Of a stretch of 19,706 nucleotides of DNA, positions 6,909 to 12,629 are shown in pieces. This stretch comes from an uncultured Eubacteriales bacterium (lineage in GTDB: Bacteria; Bacillota; Clostridia; Oscillospirales; Acutalibacteraceae). The stretch is from contig ONEU01000001.1 of assembly GCA_900316925.1 (NCBI GenBank), forward strand, positions 1-19,706, written 5' to 3'. The stretch's first letter is position 1. Each line of letters begins with the position of its first letter. A model generated the notes under the pieces. It did no database searches. It had not been told where the DNA came from and saw nothing but the letters and a program-made list of their open reading frames with translations. Made by a program: the position numbers and the translations under genes.

Positions 6909-6940
6909 TCACGCACTACGGTGCTACCTCCCTTTTTCAT
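6905..6940 (-). CDS. Possible leader peptide overlapping the HD-GYP start
   Basis: An 11-codon frame, MKKGGSTVVRE, starts about 14 bases after the -10 and its stop overlaps the HD-GYP start as ATGA. The only good ribosome site for the HD-GYP gene lies inside it, 18 bases before the start, with a small GCAC/GTGC stem between. This fits translational coupling from an almost leaderless mini-frame, but chance is possible. Confidence 0.3.
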   Translation of the reverse strand: MKKGGSTVVRE

Positions 6941-6953
6941 AAAATTATGTATC

Positions 6954-6982
6954 ATTATAACATAAATCGGAACGCTTCGCAA
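6954..6982 (-). promoter_or_regulatory. Promoter for the HD-GYP gene
   Basis: On the - strand TTGCGA (6982-6977), 17 bases, TATAAT (6959-6954). I see no equally good promoter on the + strand for the deacetylase gene in 6909-7037, an AT-rich stretch. Confidence 0.7.
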
Positions 6983-7037
6983 TATTTTTTGTATTGATTT
7001 TATCAAAATATCTTCACTTTTTCAAGGAGGCCGGCAG

Positions 7038-7901
7038 ATGTACCATACCATCAAGCTCCGCAAAAAACTGCTCCTGCTGCCGGCAGCAATCCTGCTGTGG
7101 ATTCTGCTGTGCACCGGCGCTTCCGTGATCCCAAAGCCTGCCGGGGAGGAACTCTCCCTGGGCATCATCATGTACCACGGATTCGCGCAGGAACAGGCTC
7201 TGCAGAACCAGTACATGATTGATCCCTCACGGTTGGAGGAGGATCTGCAGTACCTCACCGCCAACGGCTATCATACGATTTTCCTCAGCGAGCTGATCGC
7301 CCATGTGGAGCAGCACCGCCCCCTCCCGGAAAAGCCCGTCCTGCTTACCTTTGACGACGGCTACTACAATAACTACCGCTATGCGTTCCCGCTGCTGAAA
7401 AAGTACCGCTGCAAGGCAGTCATCTCTCCCATTGCCAAGGCCTCCGACGACGCCGAAAACGAACAGTACCGCAGCACCGCTTATTCCCAGTGCCGTTGGA
7501 GCGAGCTGCAGGAAATGTGCGGCTCCGGTCTGGTGGAGCTGCAGAACCATACCTACGATCTGCACCACATCAGCGGCGGCGTGCAGGGGGCTGCCAAACG
7601 GCCGGATGAGAGTCTGCAAGCCTATGAACAGCGTCTCCGTGATGATCTCGGACAGGCAAACCGCCGTATTGCCGCCGTCACAGGCTCTCCCCCCGCCGCA
7701 CTGACCCTGCCCTTCGGCGCCGGCGGGAACCAGGCGCGTGAGCTGGCGCGCAGTATGGGGTTCCATGCCGTTCTGGACTGTGAGGAGAAGCTCAATGCCA
7801 TCCGCAGTGCCGACGACCTCTTCCATCTCCACCGGTTTCTGCGTCCCAACCGCCTGTCATCAGAAGACTTTTTTGCGCATACACTGTTGAAGCAATCTTA
7901 A
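7038..7901 (+). CDS. Membrane-anchored polysaccharide deacetylase
   Basis: A 287-residue member of carbohydrate esterase family 4, expected to remove N-acetyl groups from a cell-wall polymer outside the membrane. Seen: an N-terminal membrane anchor (about 9-29), LGIIMYHGF (41-49), motif 1 TFDDGYYNNY (104-113) with the catalytic and metal Asp pair, motif 2 NHTYDLH (170-176) with metal His171 and His176, and motif 3 LPFG (224-227). All core residues are present. AAGGAGG lies 7 bases before ATG. The amidase gene starts 16 bases downstream, so the two wall enzymes are an operon. The pairing recalls PdaA and CwlD, which together make muramic-lactam in spore cortex, but the sequence alone does not show a sporulation role. 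Confidence 0.88.
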   Translation: MYHTIKLRKKLLLLPAAILLWILLCTGASVIPKPAGEELSLGIIMYHGFAQEQALQNQYMIDPSRLEEDLQYLTANGYHTIFLSELIAHVEQHRPLPEKPVLLTFDDGYYNNYRYAFPLLKKYRCKAVISPIAKASDDAENEQYRSTAYSQCRWSELQEMCGSGLVELQNHTYDLHHISGGVQGAAKRPDESLQAYEQRLRDDLGQANRRIAAVTGSPPAALTLPFGAGGNQARELARSMGFHAVLDCEEKLNAIRSADDLFHLHRFLRPNRLSSEDFFAHTLLKQS

Positions 7902-7917
7902 TTCCAGGAGGGATTCC

Positions 7918-8661
7918 ATGCCCAGTGTATTTCTCAGCCCGTCCACCCAGGAGTTCAACCCCTATGTGGACGGCGGTAACGAAGAATACTATACCAACAT
8001 TATCACCGACGCCATTATCCCCTATCTTGAAGCCAGCGGCATTTCCTACGGCCGCAACGATCCTGCCGGCAGCTTTCTCAACTCCGTGCGGCTCTCCAAC
8101 CAGGGAAGCTACGATCTGCACCTCGCTATTCACTCGAACGCCGCCCCGCCGCCGGATGCCGGAAAGGTCCGCGGAACACAGGTCTATTACTATCCCAAAA
8201 GCCTGCAGGGCAGCCGGGCAGCCGATATTTTCGCCAACAATTTCAAGGAAATCTATCCCCTCCCCGAAAAAGTCACCACCGTCCCTACCACGTCGCTGGG
8301 GGAGATCGTCCGCACCAAAGCTCCTGCCATTCTCATTGAGCTTGCTTACCACGATAACCCCGCGGATGCCCAATGGATCCGTGACAACATTGACAGCATT
8401 GCCGAGAATCTCGCGATCTCCATCGGAGATTTTCTCGGCGTTTCTATCAGTATGCCCTCATCGGTCCCCTTCGGCACCGTGGCCACACAAGGCTCTGCCC
8501 TGAATCTCCGCAGTCAGCCCACTACCAATGCCAACATTATCGGCAGGATCCCCAACGGCAGCAGAATCCCGCTCTTTTCCGCCGAAAACGGTTGGTACCT
8601 CACGGAATATCAGCAGACCCGGGGCTATGTCTCCCAACGGTATATCCGCACGGACAGTTGA
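7918..8661 (+). CDS. N-acetylmuramoyl-L-alanine amidase (Amidase_3) with SH3b domain
   Basis: A 247-residue zinc amidase that would cut the bond between muramic acid and the stem peptide. Seen: an Amidase_3 domain (about 1-175) with NEEYYTN (21-27), DLHLAIHSNA (66-75; zinc His72) and LIELAYHDN (139-147; catalytic Glu141), then a bacterial SH3 domain (about 185-245, LNLRSQPTTNANIIGRI). The usual first zinc His of the GHGG motif is absent: the start reads VFLSPSTQEFNPY. I recall this SPSTQ form in other clostridial amidases, so it may be a subfamily trait. There is no signal peptide, so export is unexplained. AGGAGGG lies 5-6 bases before ATG. It is in an operon with the deacetylase. Confidence 0.85.
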   Translation: MPSVFLSPSTQEFNPYVDGGNEEYYTNIITDAIIPYLEASGISYGRNDPAGSFLNSVRLSNQGSYDLHLAIHSNAAPPPDAGKVRGTQVYYYPKSLQGSRAADIFANNFKEIYPLPEKVTTVPTTSLGEIVRTKAPAILIELAYHDNPADAQWIRDNIDSIAENLAISIGDFLGVSISMPSSVPFGTVATQGSALNLRSQPTTNANIIGRIPNGSRIPLFSAENGWYLTEYQQTRGYVSQRYIRTDS

Positions 8662-8780
8662 TTTCCCACCTTGACAGTACGCTCCTGCATTCCCGGCAGG
8701 ACGTCGGTGTGACCCGATAAAAACGGTCGCCTCTGCTTCGTCAATCTATACAAAAATTTCGGTTAGAGGTATGAAACTCC

Positions 8781-8809
8781 TTTACTTTTTATATGATTTG
8801 TGCTATAAA
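8781..8809 (+). promoter_or_regulatory. Promoter of the perR-rubrerythrin operon
   Basis: TTTACT (8781-8786), 17 bases, TATAAA (8804-8809). The rest of 8662-8780 holds only a weak CCTGC/GCAGG hairpin with no T-run. Confidence 0.6.
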
Positions 8810-8813
8810 TAAA

Positions 8814-8831
8814 TAAGAATAATTATCGTTT
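8814..8831 (+). promoter_or_regulatory. Candidate PerR/Fur operator
   Basis: An AT-rich palindrome around ATAATTAT lies just after the -10, over the likely start of transcription and before the gene of a Fur-family protein. It only partly fits the PerR box TTATAATNATTATAA, so autoregulation here is an inference. Confidence 0.35.
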
Positions 8832-8843
8832 TGAGGTGATATC

Positions 8844-9266
8844 ATGCAGACAAAACGAAATTTTAGTGTGAAACGGGAGGCAATTTTCAAAAAAATCGCA
8901 AGCTCTCAGGAGCACCCCACGGCGGAATGGGTCTATGAACAGCTCAAGCCGGAGATCCCCGATCTCAGCCTGGGAACGGTCTACCGCAATATTGCCGTTT
9001 TCAAGGAAATGGGCATTGTGAAGTCGATCGGTGTGTACAACGGCCAGGAACGCTATGACTGGGATATGTCGCCGCACTCCCATTTTGTCTGTACGGAATG
9101 CTTCAGAATCATGGATGTTCCCAAGGGCAGGAGCTTTGTGGACAAGAGTATGTATGAGTTTGTGGAAACCGAATGCCGTGCCAGTATCACCGGCCACAGC
9201 ATCTGTTTTTACGGTCTGTGCAGCGACTGTCAGAAAACTGACATATCGGCGTTGGAGAACGCCTGA
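8844..9266 (+). CDS. perR: Fur-family repressor, PerR-like peroxide sensor
   Basis: A 140-residue metal-dependent repressor. Seen: winged-helix N-terminal half with SLGTVYRNIAVF (42-53), then the dimer domain with PHSHFVCTEC (77-86), structural zinc cysteines CxxC (83, 86) and CSDC (126, 129). Aligned with Bacillus PerR, the regulatory metal ligands are His24, Asp72, His78, His80 and Asp91; the Asp at the last position is the residue linked to peroxide sensing, where Fur proteins usually have Glu. This, and the peroxidase gene 32 bases downstream, favour PerR over Fur. GAGGTGAT precedes ATG 8844. The prediction is that peroxide oxidises a metal-binding His and releases the operon. Iron-sensing Fur remains a possible alternative. 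Confidence 0.85.
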   Translation: MQTKRNFSVKREAIFKKIASSQEHPTAEWVYEQLKPEIPDLSLGTVYRNIAVFKEMGIVKSIGVYNGQERYDWDMSPHSHFVCTECFRIMDVPKGRSFVDKSMYEFVETECRASITGHSICFYGLCSDCQKTDISALENA

Positions 9267-9298
9267 TATATACGATTAAAATCAATGGAGGTAATCAC

Positions 9299-9847
9299 AT
9301 GAAAAAGTTTGTATGTTCGGTTTGCGGTTATGTGTATGAGGGTACCGAGGCTCCCGAGCAGTGCCCCATCTGCAAAGCTCCGAAGGAGAAGTTCAACGAG
9401 ATGAAGAGCGAGGGTACCTACGCTACGGTTCACGAGCTTGGCTCTGCACAGAAGGGTGTGGACGCTGATATCGTTGCCGAGCTGCGTGCGAATTTCCAGG
9501 GCGAATGCAGCGAGGTCGGTATGTATCTGGCCATGGCAAGACAGGCCGACAGAGAGGGCTATCCCGAAGTAGCCGCCGCATTCACCAAGTATGCCTTTGA
9601 AGAGGCTGAGCACGCTGCCAAGTTTGCAGAGCTGCTGGGCGAGGTGCTCACCGACAGCACCAAGAAGAACCTGCAGATGCGTGTTGACGCTGAGACCGGA
9701 GCTTGTGCCGGCAAATTTGAGCTTGCCAAGAAAGCCAAGGCCCAGAACCTTGACGCCATCCACGACACCGTTCACGAAATGGCAAAGGACGAGGCTCGTC
9801 ACGGCGCCGGCTTTGCAGGTCTGCTGAAGAGATATTTCGGGGAATAA
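9299..9847 (+). CDS. Reverse rubrerythrin (rubredoxin-rubrerythrin, NADH-dependent peroxidase)
   Basis: A 182-residue cytoplasmic peroxidase that reduces hydrogen peroxide at a di-iron site, protecting anaerobes from oxidative stress. Seen: an N-terminal rubredoxin domain with iron cysteines 6, 9, 22 and 25 (CSVCGY, CPIC), then a four-helix ferritin-like domain with GECSEVGMYL (68-77), FEEAEHAAKF (100-109) and DEARHGAGF (164-172), which carry the Glu and ExxH ligands. Rubredoxin first marks the reverse rubrerythrins of clostridia; in classical rubrerythrin it comes last. GGAGG lies 9 bases before ATG. It is second in an operon with the PerR-like gene and is followed by a strong terminator. 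Confidence 0.93.
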   Translation: MKKFVCSVCGYVYEGTEAPEQCPICKAPKEKFNEMKSEGTYATVHELGSAQKGVDADIVAELRANFQGECSEVGMYLAMARQADREGYPEVAAAFTKYAFEEAEHAAKFAELLGEVLTDSTKKNLQMRVDAETGACAGKFELAKKAKAQNLDAIHDTVHEMAKDEARHGAGFAGLLKRYFGE

Positions 9848-9856
9848 TTTGGTGGA

Positions 9857-9884
9857 AACCTTTTTTTCACGAGAAAAAAAGGTT
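9857..9884. other. T/A-rich hairpin after rubrerythrin
   Basis: A 12-bp perfect stem, AACCTTTTTTTC with GAAAAAAAGGTT, and loop ACGA. It begins 9 bases after the stop. The downstream C-rich and CCTTCCAAAA bases resemble the reverse complement of the arm of the dispersed box at 319-412. Confidence 0.6.
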
Positions 9885-9942
9885 ATCCCCCAAGCCCCCT
9901 TCCAAAAAAAGCGGCGTTTTTACAGCTTAATAAGCATGATTC

Positions 9943-9978
9943 AAGAGGATGAGTCCGAAAGGGCTTGTCCTCTTTTTT
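9943..9978 (+). terminator. Terminator of the perR-rubrerythrin operon
   Basis: A 14-bp stem with GAAA tetraloop (9943-9956 with 9961-9974, three G-T wobbles) runs into six T. Confidence 0.85.
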
Positions 9979-10038
9979 GGCGCTCCGTCACAAACAACGG
10001 CGGCGCCGGGGAACGGTTACCCCGGCATTTTCTTTCCG

Positions 10039-10078
10039 AAAAAAACAGGCACGATCACTTCTATGTGACCGTGCCTGT
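10039..10078 (-). terminator. Terminator of the ABC exporter operon
   Basis: A 14-bp stem (10045-10058 with 10065-10078, one mismatch) is followed on the - strand by seven T. It belongs to the recurring GCACGGTNAC hairpin group. Confidence 0.85.
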
Positions 10079-10091
10079 TCCGATATCTCCA

Positions 10092-11363
10092 TTATTCCAT
10101 GGAAACGGATTTCTTTTGTTTGTGCTGCCCTCTCAGGAGCTTGATGATCTCGGCGGGCTTCGGCGGTTTGCCGTACAGCAGAACACCGATCCTGTAAATG
10201 GAGGCTGCCAGCATGCCAAACAGGTAGATGGATACCAGCTGTACCGCTACCGAAACGGCGATCTCCCACACAGCCACATCCGCCAGGGCAATTCGCGTGA
10301 ACATGGCGATGGGCGCCGTGAACGGGATGTAGGAGCACACCACCATCACCGGACCGTTGATTGCATCACTGTTCATGCTCATGAGTACAATCATAAAGGC
10401 GGCAACATAGATCAGCATCACCGGTGTAATCAGGGTGTTCAGATCCTCACTGCGGGATGCCAGAGAGGCAAAGGCTGCCAGCAGGAAGGAGTAAATGAAG
10501 TAACCCAGCAGGAAAAACAGCAGGGCAAACAGAGCTATTTTCAGCGGGATATGGACAAACTCCAGAATCTGCGGGGGGATAGAGGAGGCACCGATGGTAC
10601 CCACCGAGGTAAGGGCGGTGGCAATGATGATCGTGAGCTGTGTCAGACCTGCCAGTCCCGAACCGAACACCTTGCCGAACATCAGATGGGACGGTCTGGC
10701 ACAGGTGATGAGCATTTCCATAGCCCTGGTATTCTTCTCCGTCACCACGCTCTGTGATACCATCTGTCCGTACAGGATGATGGCCATATACAGAAGCATG
10801 ATAATAATATAAGTGGAAATGTAGTTCTTTGTCTGATCTACGCCGGTCGTGATGGTATTCATCTGGATCTGCGCGTCAAAGAGCTCGCTGCTCTTATCGG
10901 CGTCAACCCCCATTTTCTCCAGGCTGACGGTGCGATACAGCCTCGTAACGGCTTCATTGATCTGCGTATTGCCGGAGTTCATAAAGGAATTGTTCTTCGT
11001 CACATAGGTATAGGCGGTAGGCGTATCCAGTACCACGGCAAATTGATAGTCCATGCTGTCTACCTTCTGCTTGATGGTCTCGATATCTTCGTCAACGACC
11101 AGGACCTCGTTATCAGGATAGTATTTCACGAAGGTCGATTTTACCGCGTCATTGCCGTCATAGGCCTTGTCGCACACAGCCACCACCGGCTTCTTTTCAT
11201 CCCCCTCCTCCGACGGCTTGCTGGTCTGAATGGAGGCGATCAGTCCCGGCAGCAGGGTCATGCCCAGGATCAGCACCATAAAGATGATGGTGGTGATAAT
11301 GTATGACTTGTTCTTCACGCAGGACAAATACTCAAACTTAAATACCTCAAATAATTTTTTCAT
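10092..11363 (-). CDS. ABC-2 type exporter permease, NatB-like
   Basis: A 423-residue membrane subunit of an ABC exporter. Seen: a first membrane helix at about 19-42 (YIITTIIFMVLILGMTLLPGLIAS), a large extracytoplasmic domain (about 45-180), then about five hydrophobic segments (about 180-205, 230-255, 275-300, 315-335 and 350-385). This is the layout of the NatB/YhaP group, which Bacillus NatB ties to sodium export; the substrate here is unknown. GGAGG lies 7 bases before ATG. Its start overlaps the ATPase stop as ATGA, so the two are translated together as a two-gene exporter. Confidence 0.85.
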   Translation of the reverse strand: MKKLFEVFKFEYLSCVKNKSYIITTIIFMVLILGMTLLPGLIASIQTSKPSEEGDEKKPVVAVCDKAYDGNDAVKSTFVKYYPDNEVLVVDEDIETIKQKVDSMDYQFAVVLDTPTAYTYVTKNNSFMNSGNTQINEAVTRLYRTVSLEKMGVDADKSSELFDAQIQMNTITTGVDQTKNYISTYIIIMLLYMAIILYGQMVSQSVVTEKNTRAMEMLITCARPSHLMFGKVFGSGLAGLTQLTIIIATALTSVGTIGASSIPPQILEFVHIPLKIALFALLFFLLGYFIYSFLLAAFASLASRSEDLNTLITPVMLIYVAAFMIVLMSMNSDAINGPVMVVCSYIPFTAPIAMFTRIALADVAVWEIAVSVAVQLVSIYLFGMLAASIYRIGVLLYGKPPKPAEIIKLLRGQHKQKKSVSME

Positions 11364-12280
11364 ATTCCCGCCTCCGTATACTCCACAAAAATGTCGTTGA
11401 GTGACGGCTCACATACCTGGAAGCTGTCGATATCAAAGCCGCCCCGTGCAATCTCCGACAGGAGCCTGGATTTGAAGCCGGGATCCTTCATCCGGAACAC
11501 GGCGGTTTTTTCACGCGTCTCATCGGCATCGGCGGTGATGATCTGGTCGGACATTTTCTCCAGGACAAAGGACGTGACCTTTTCAAACTGCGGTGACGTC
11601 ACAGCGATCCTGTCACGGGGATAACTGCGCTTGATGTCCGTGATCTTGCCGTCCAGCACGATCTTTCCGGCATTGAGGATGGAGATGGTCTCGCAGAATT
11701 CCTCAATATAGTTCATCTGATGACTGGAAAACAGAACGGTCGTACCGGAATGGATCATTTCATTGATGACATCCTTGAGCAGCATGGCGTTCACGGGATC
11801 AAGACCGGAAAACGGCTCGTCCAGAATCACCAGCTGCGGGTGGCACATCAGGGTAGCTGCCAGCTGTATCTTCTGCTGGTTACCTTTACTCAGCGTCTCC
11901 AGCTTCTTGCGGCTGTATTCACTCATTCCCAGACGCTCCAGCCATTTCTCACAGGCCTTTTTCGCGTCACTCCTGCTCATGCCCCGCAACACGCCAAGAT
12001 ACACCAGCTGATCGCAGATCAGCTTCTTCGGGTACATCCCTCTCTCCTCGGGCATATAGCCCAACTGCACCTTCTGACGGTCAAGGGGCTTGCCGTCCGC
12101 AAGGATCTTGCCGCTGTCGGGATAGAACACACCCATAATAATACGGATGGTCGTCGTTTTACCGGCTCCGTTCCTGCCCAGCAGACCGTGTGCCGCTCCT
12201 CCCTGAGCTGTCAGTGAGACGTCCCGCAGCACTTCCTTTTCTCCAAAGCTCTTACAGACATTGGATATTTGTAATTCCAC
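11360..12280 (-). CDS. ABC exporter ATP-binding protein, NatA-like
   Basis: A 306-residue ATPase that drives the permease encoded next to it. Seen: Walker A GRNGAGKT (35-42), Q-loop region near YMPEERGMYPKK (75-86), signature LSKGNQQ (130-136), Walker B LVILDE (150-155), D-loop SGLD (158-161) and the switch His187 in SSHQM, then a C-terminal extension (about 215-306) like those of NatA/DUF4162 proteins. The MPEERG motif after the Q-loop site is typical of this group. The start is GTG at 12280, with AGAGG 8 bases upstream; the first residues MELQISNVCKSFG fit the family. It is transcribed from the promoter at 12317-12345. Confidence 0.9.
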   Translation of the reverse strand: MELQISNVCKSFGEKEVLRDVSLTAQGGAAHGLLGRNGAGKTTTIRIIMGVFYPDSGKILADGKPLDRQKVQLGYMPEERGMYPKKLICDQLVYLGVLRGMSRSDAKKACEKWLERLGMSEYSRKKLETLSKGNQQKIQLAATLMCHPQLVILDEPFSGLDPVNAMLLKDVINEMIHSGTTVLFSSHQMNYIEEFCETISILNAGKIVLDGKITDIKRSYPRDRIAVTSPQFEKVTSFVLEKMSDQIITADADETREKTAVFRMKDPGFKSRLLSEIARGGFDIDSFQVCEPSLNDIFVEYTEAGI

Positions 12281-12316
12281 GTTGCTAACCTCTTTTCTCT
12301 TTTAGTATCTGGTTCC

Positions 12317-12345
12317 ATTATAAACGATTCTCCGGCCGGTGACAA
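12317..12345 (-). promoter_or_regulatory. Promoter of the ABC exporter operon
   Basis: On the - strand TTGTCA (12345-12340), exactly 17 bases, TATAAT (12322-12317): near-consensus. Confidence 0.8.
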
Positions 12346-12362
12346 GAGATTTTGACATCTGC

Positions 12363-12420
12363 CCACGGAAATCCATTTTGACCTGCCGGTTCCCGGGAAC
12401 CCCTTTCCAAAATTCGCTGA
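12363..12420 (-). repeat. Dispersed hairpin-flanking box, copy 2 (upstream of ABC promoter)
   Basis: On the - strand it reads TCAGCGAATTTTGGAAAGG, a 14-bp perfect palindrome (12388-12401, GGTTCCCGGGAACC), then GGCAGGTCAAAAT and GATTTCCGTGG. The arms match 319-412; the centre does not. It ends 17 bases before the -35 of the ABC promoter. It starts 16 bases after the stop of the Cys-rich feo gene, so it separates the two operons. Confidence 0.75.
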
Positions 12421-12436
12421 ATCTTCTCCCCGGGGA

Positions 12437-12625
12437 TCATTGTGAAATATGATTCTTTTCCACAGGCTTTTCCGGTTTCTGAGAGGAAGCCGGACAGCCG
12501 CTGCGGCAGCAGGAGCAGTTGCCGCAGCAGCCCCGTCCCTTCCTGCGGCTGCGGATCAGCACCGTGATACACAGCACCAGCGCCGCCGCAACCAGAACGA
12601 TCAACAGAATATCCAACCAATTCAT
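12437..12625 (-). CDS. FeoB-associated Cys-rich membrane protein
   Basis: A 62-residue protein: one membrane helix (about 3-23, LDILLIVLVAAALVLCITVL), a basic RSRRKGR stretch, then a cysteine cluster CCGNCSCCRSGC and a Ser/Lys tail. This is the form of the small Cys-rich proteins found beside feoB in Firmicutes; the cysteines may bind iron or an iron-sulphur cluster, but their role is not established. ATG at 12625 follows the feoB stop by four bases; ATG at 12640, overlapping the end of feoB, would add five residues. Either way translation is coupled to feoB. Confidence 0.8.
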   Translation of the reverse strand: MNWLDILLIVLVAAALVLCITVLIRSRRKGRGCCGNCSCCRSGCPASSQKPEKPVEKNHISQ

Positions 12626-12629
12626 CTTC

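Noticed and set aside
9943..9978. Hammerhead-like core (TGAGTCC then GAAA) in the hairpin after rubrerythrin
   Set aside because: The GAAA is the tetraloop of one continuous 14-bp stem, followed by T6. The three-helix hammerhead arrangement cannot be drawn, so this is a terminator.
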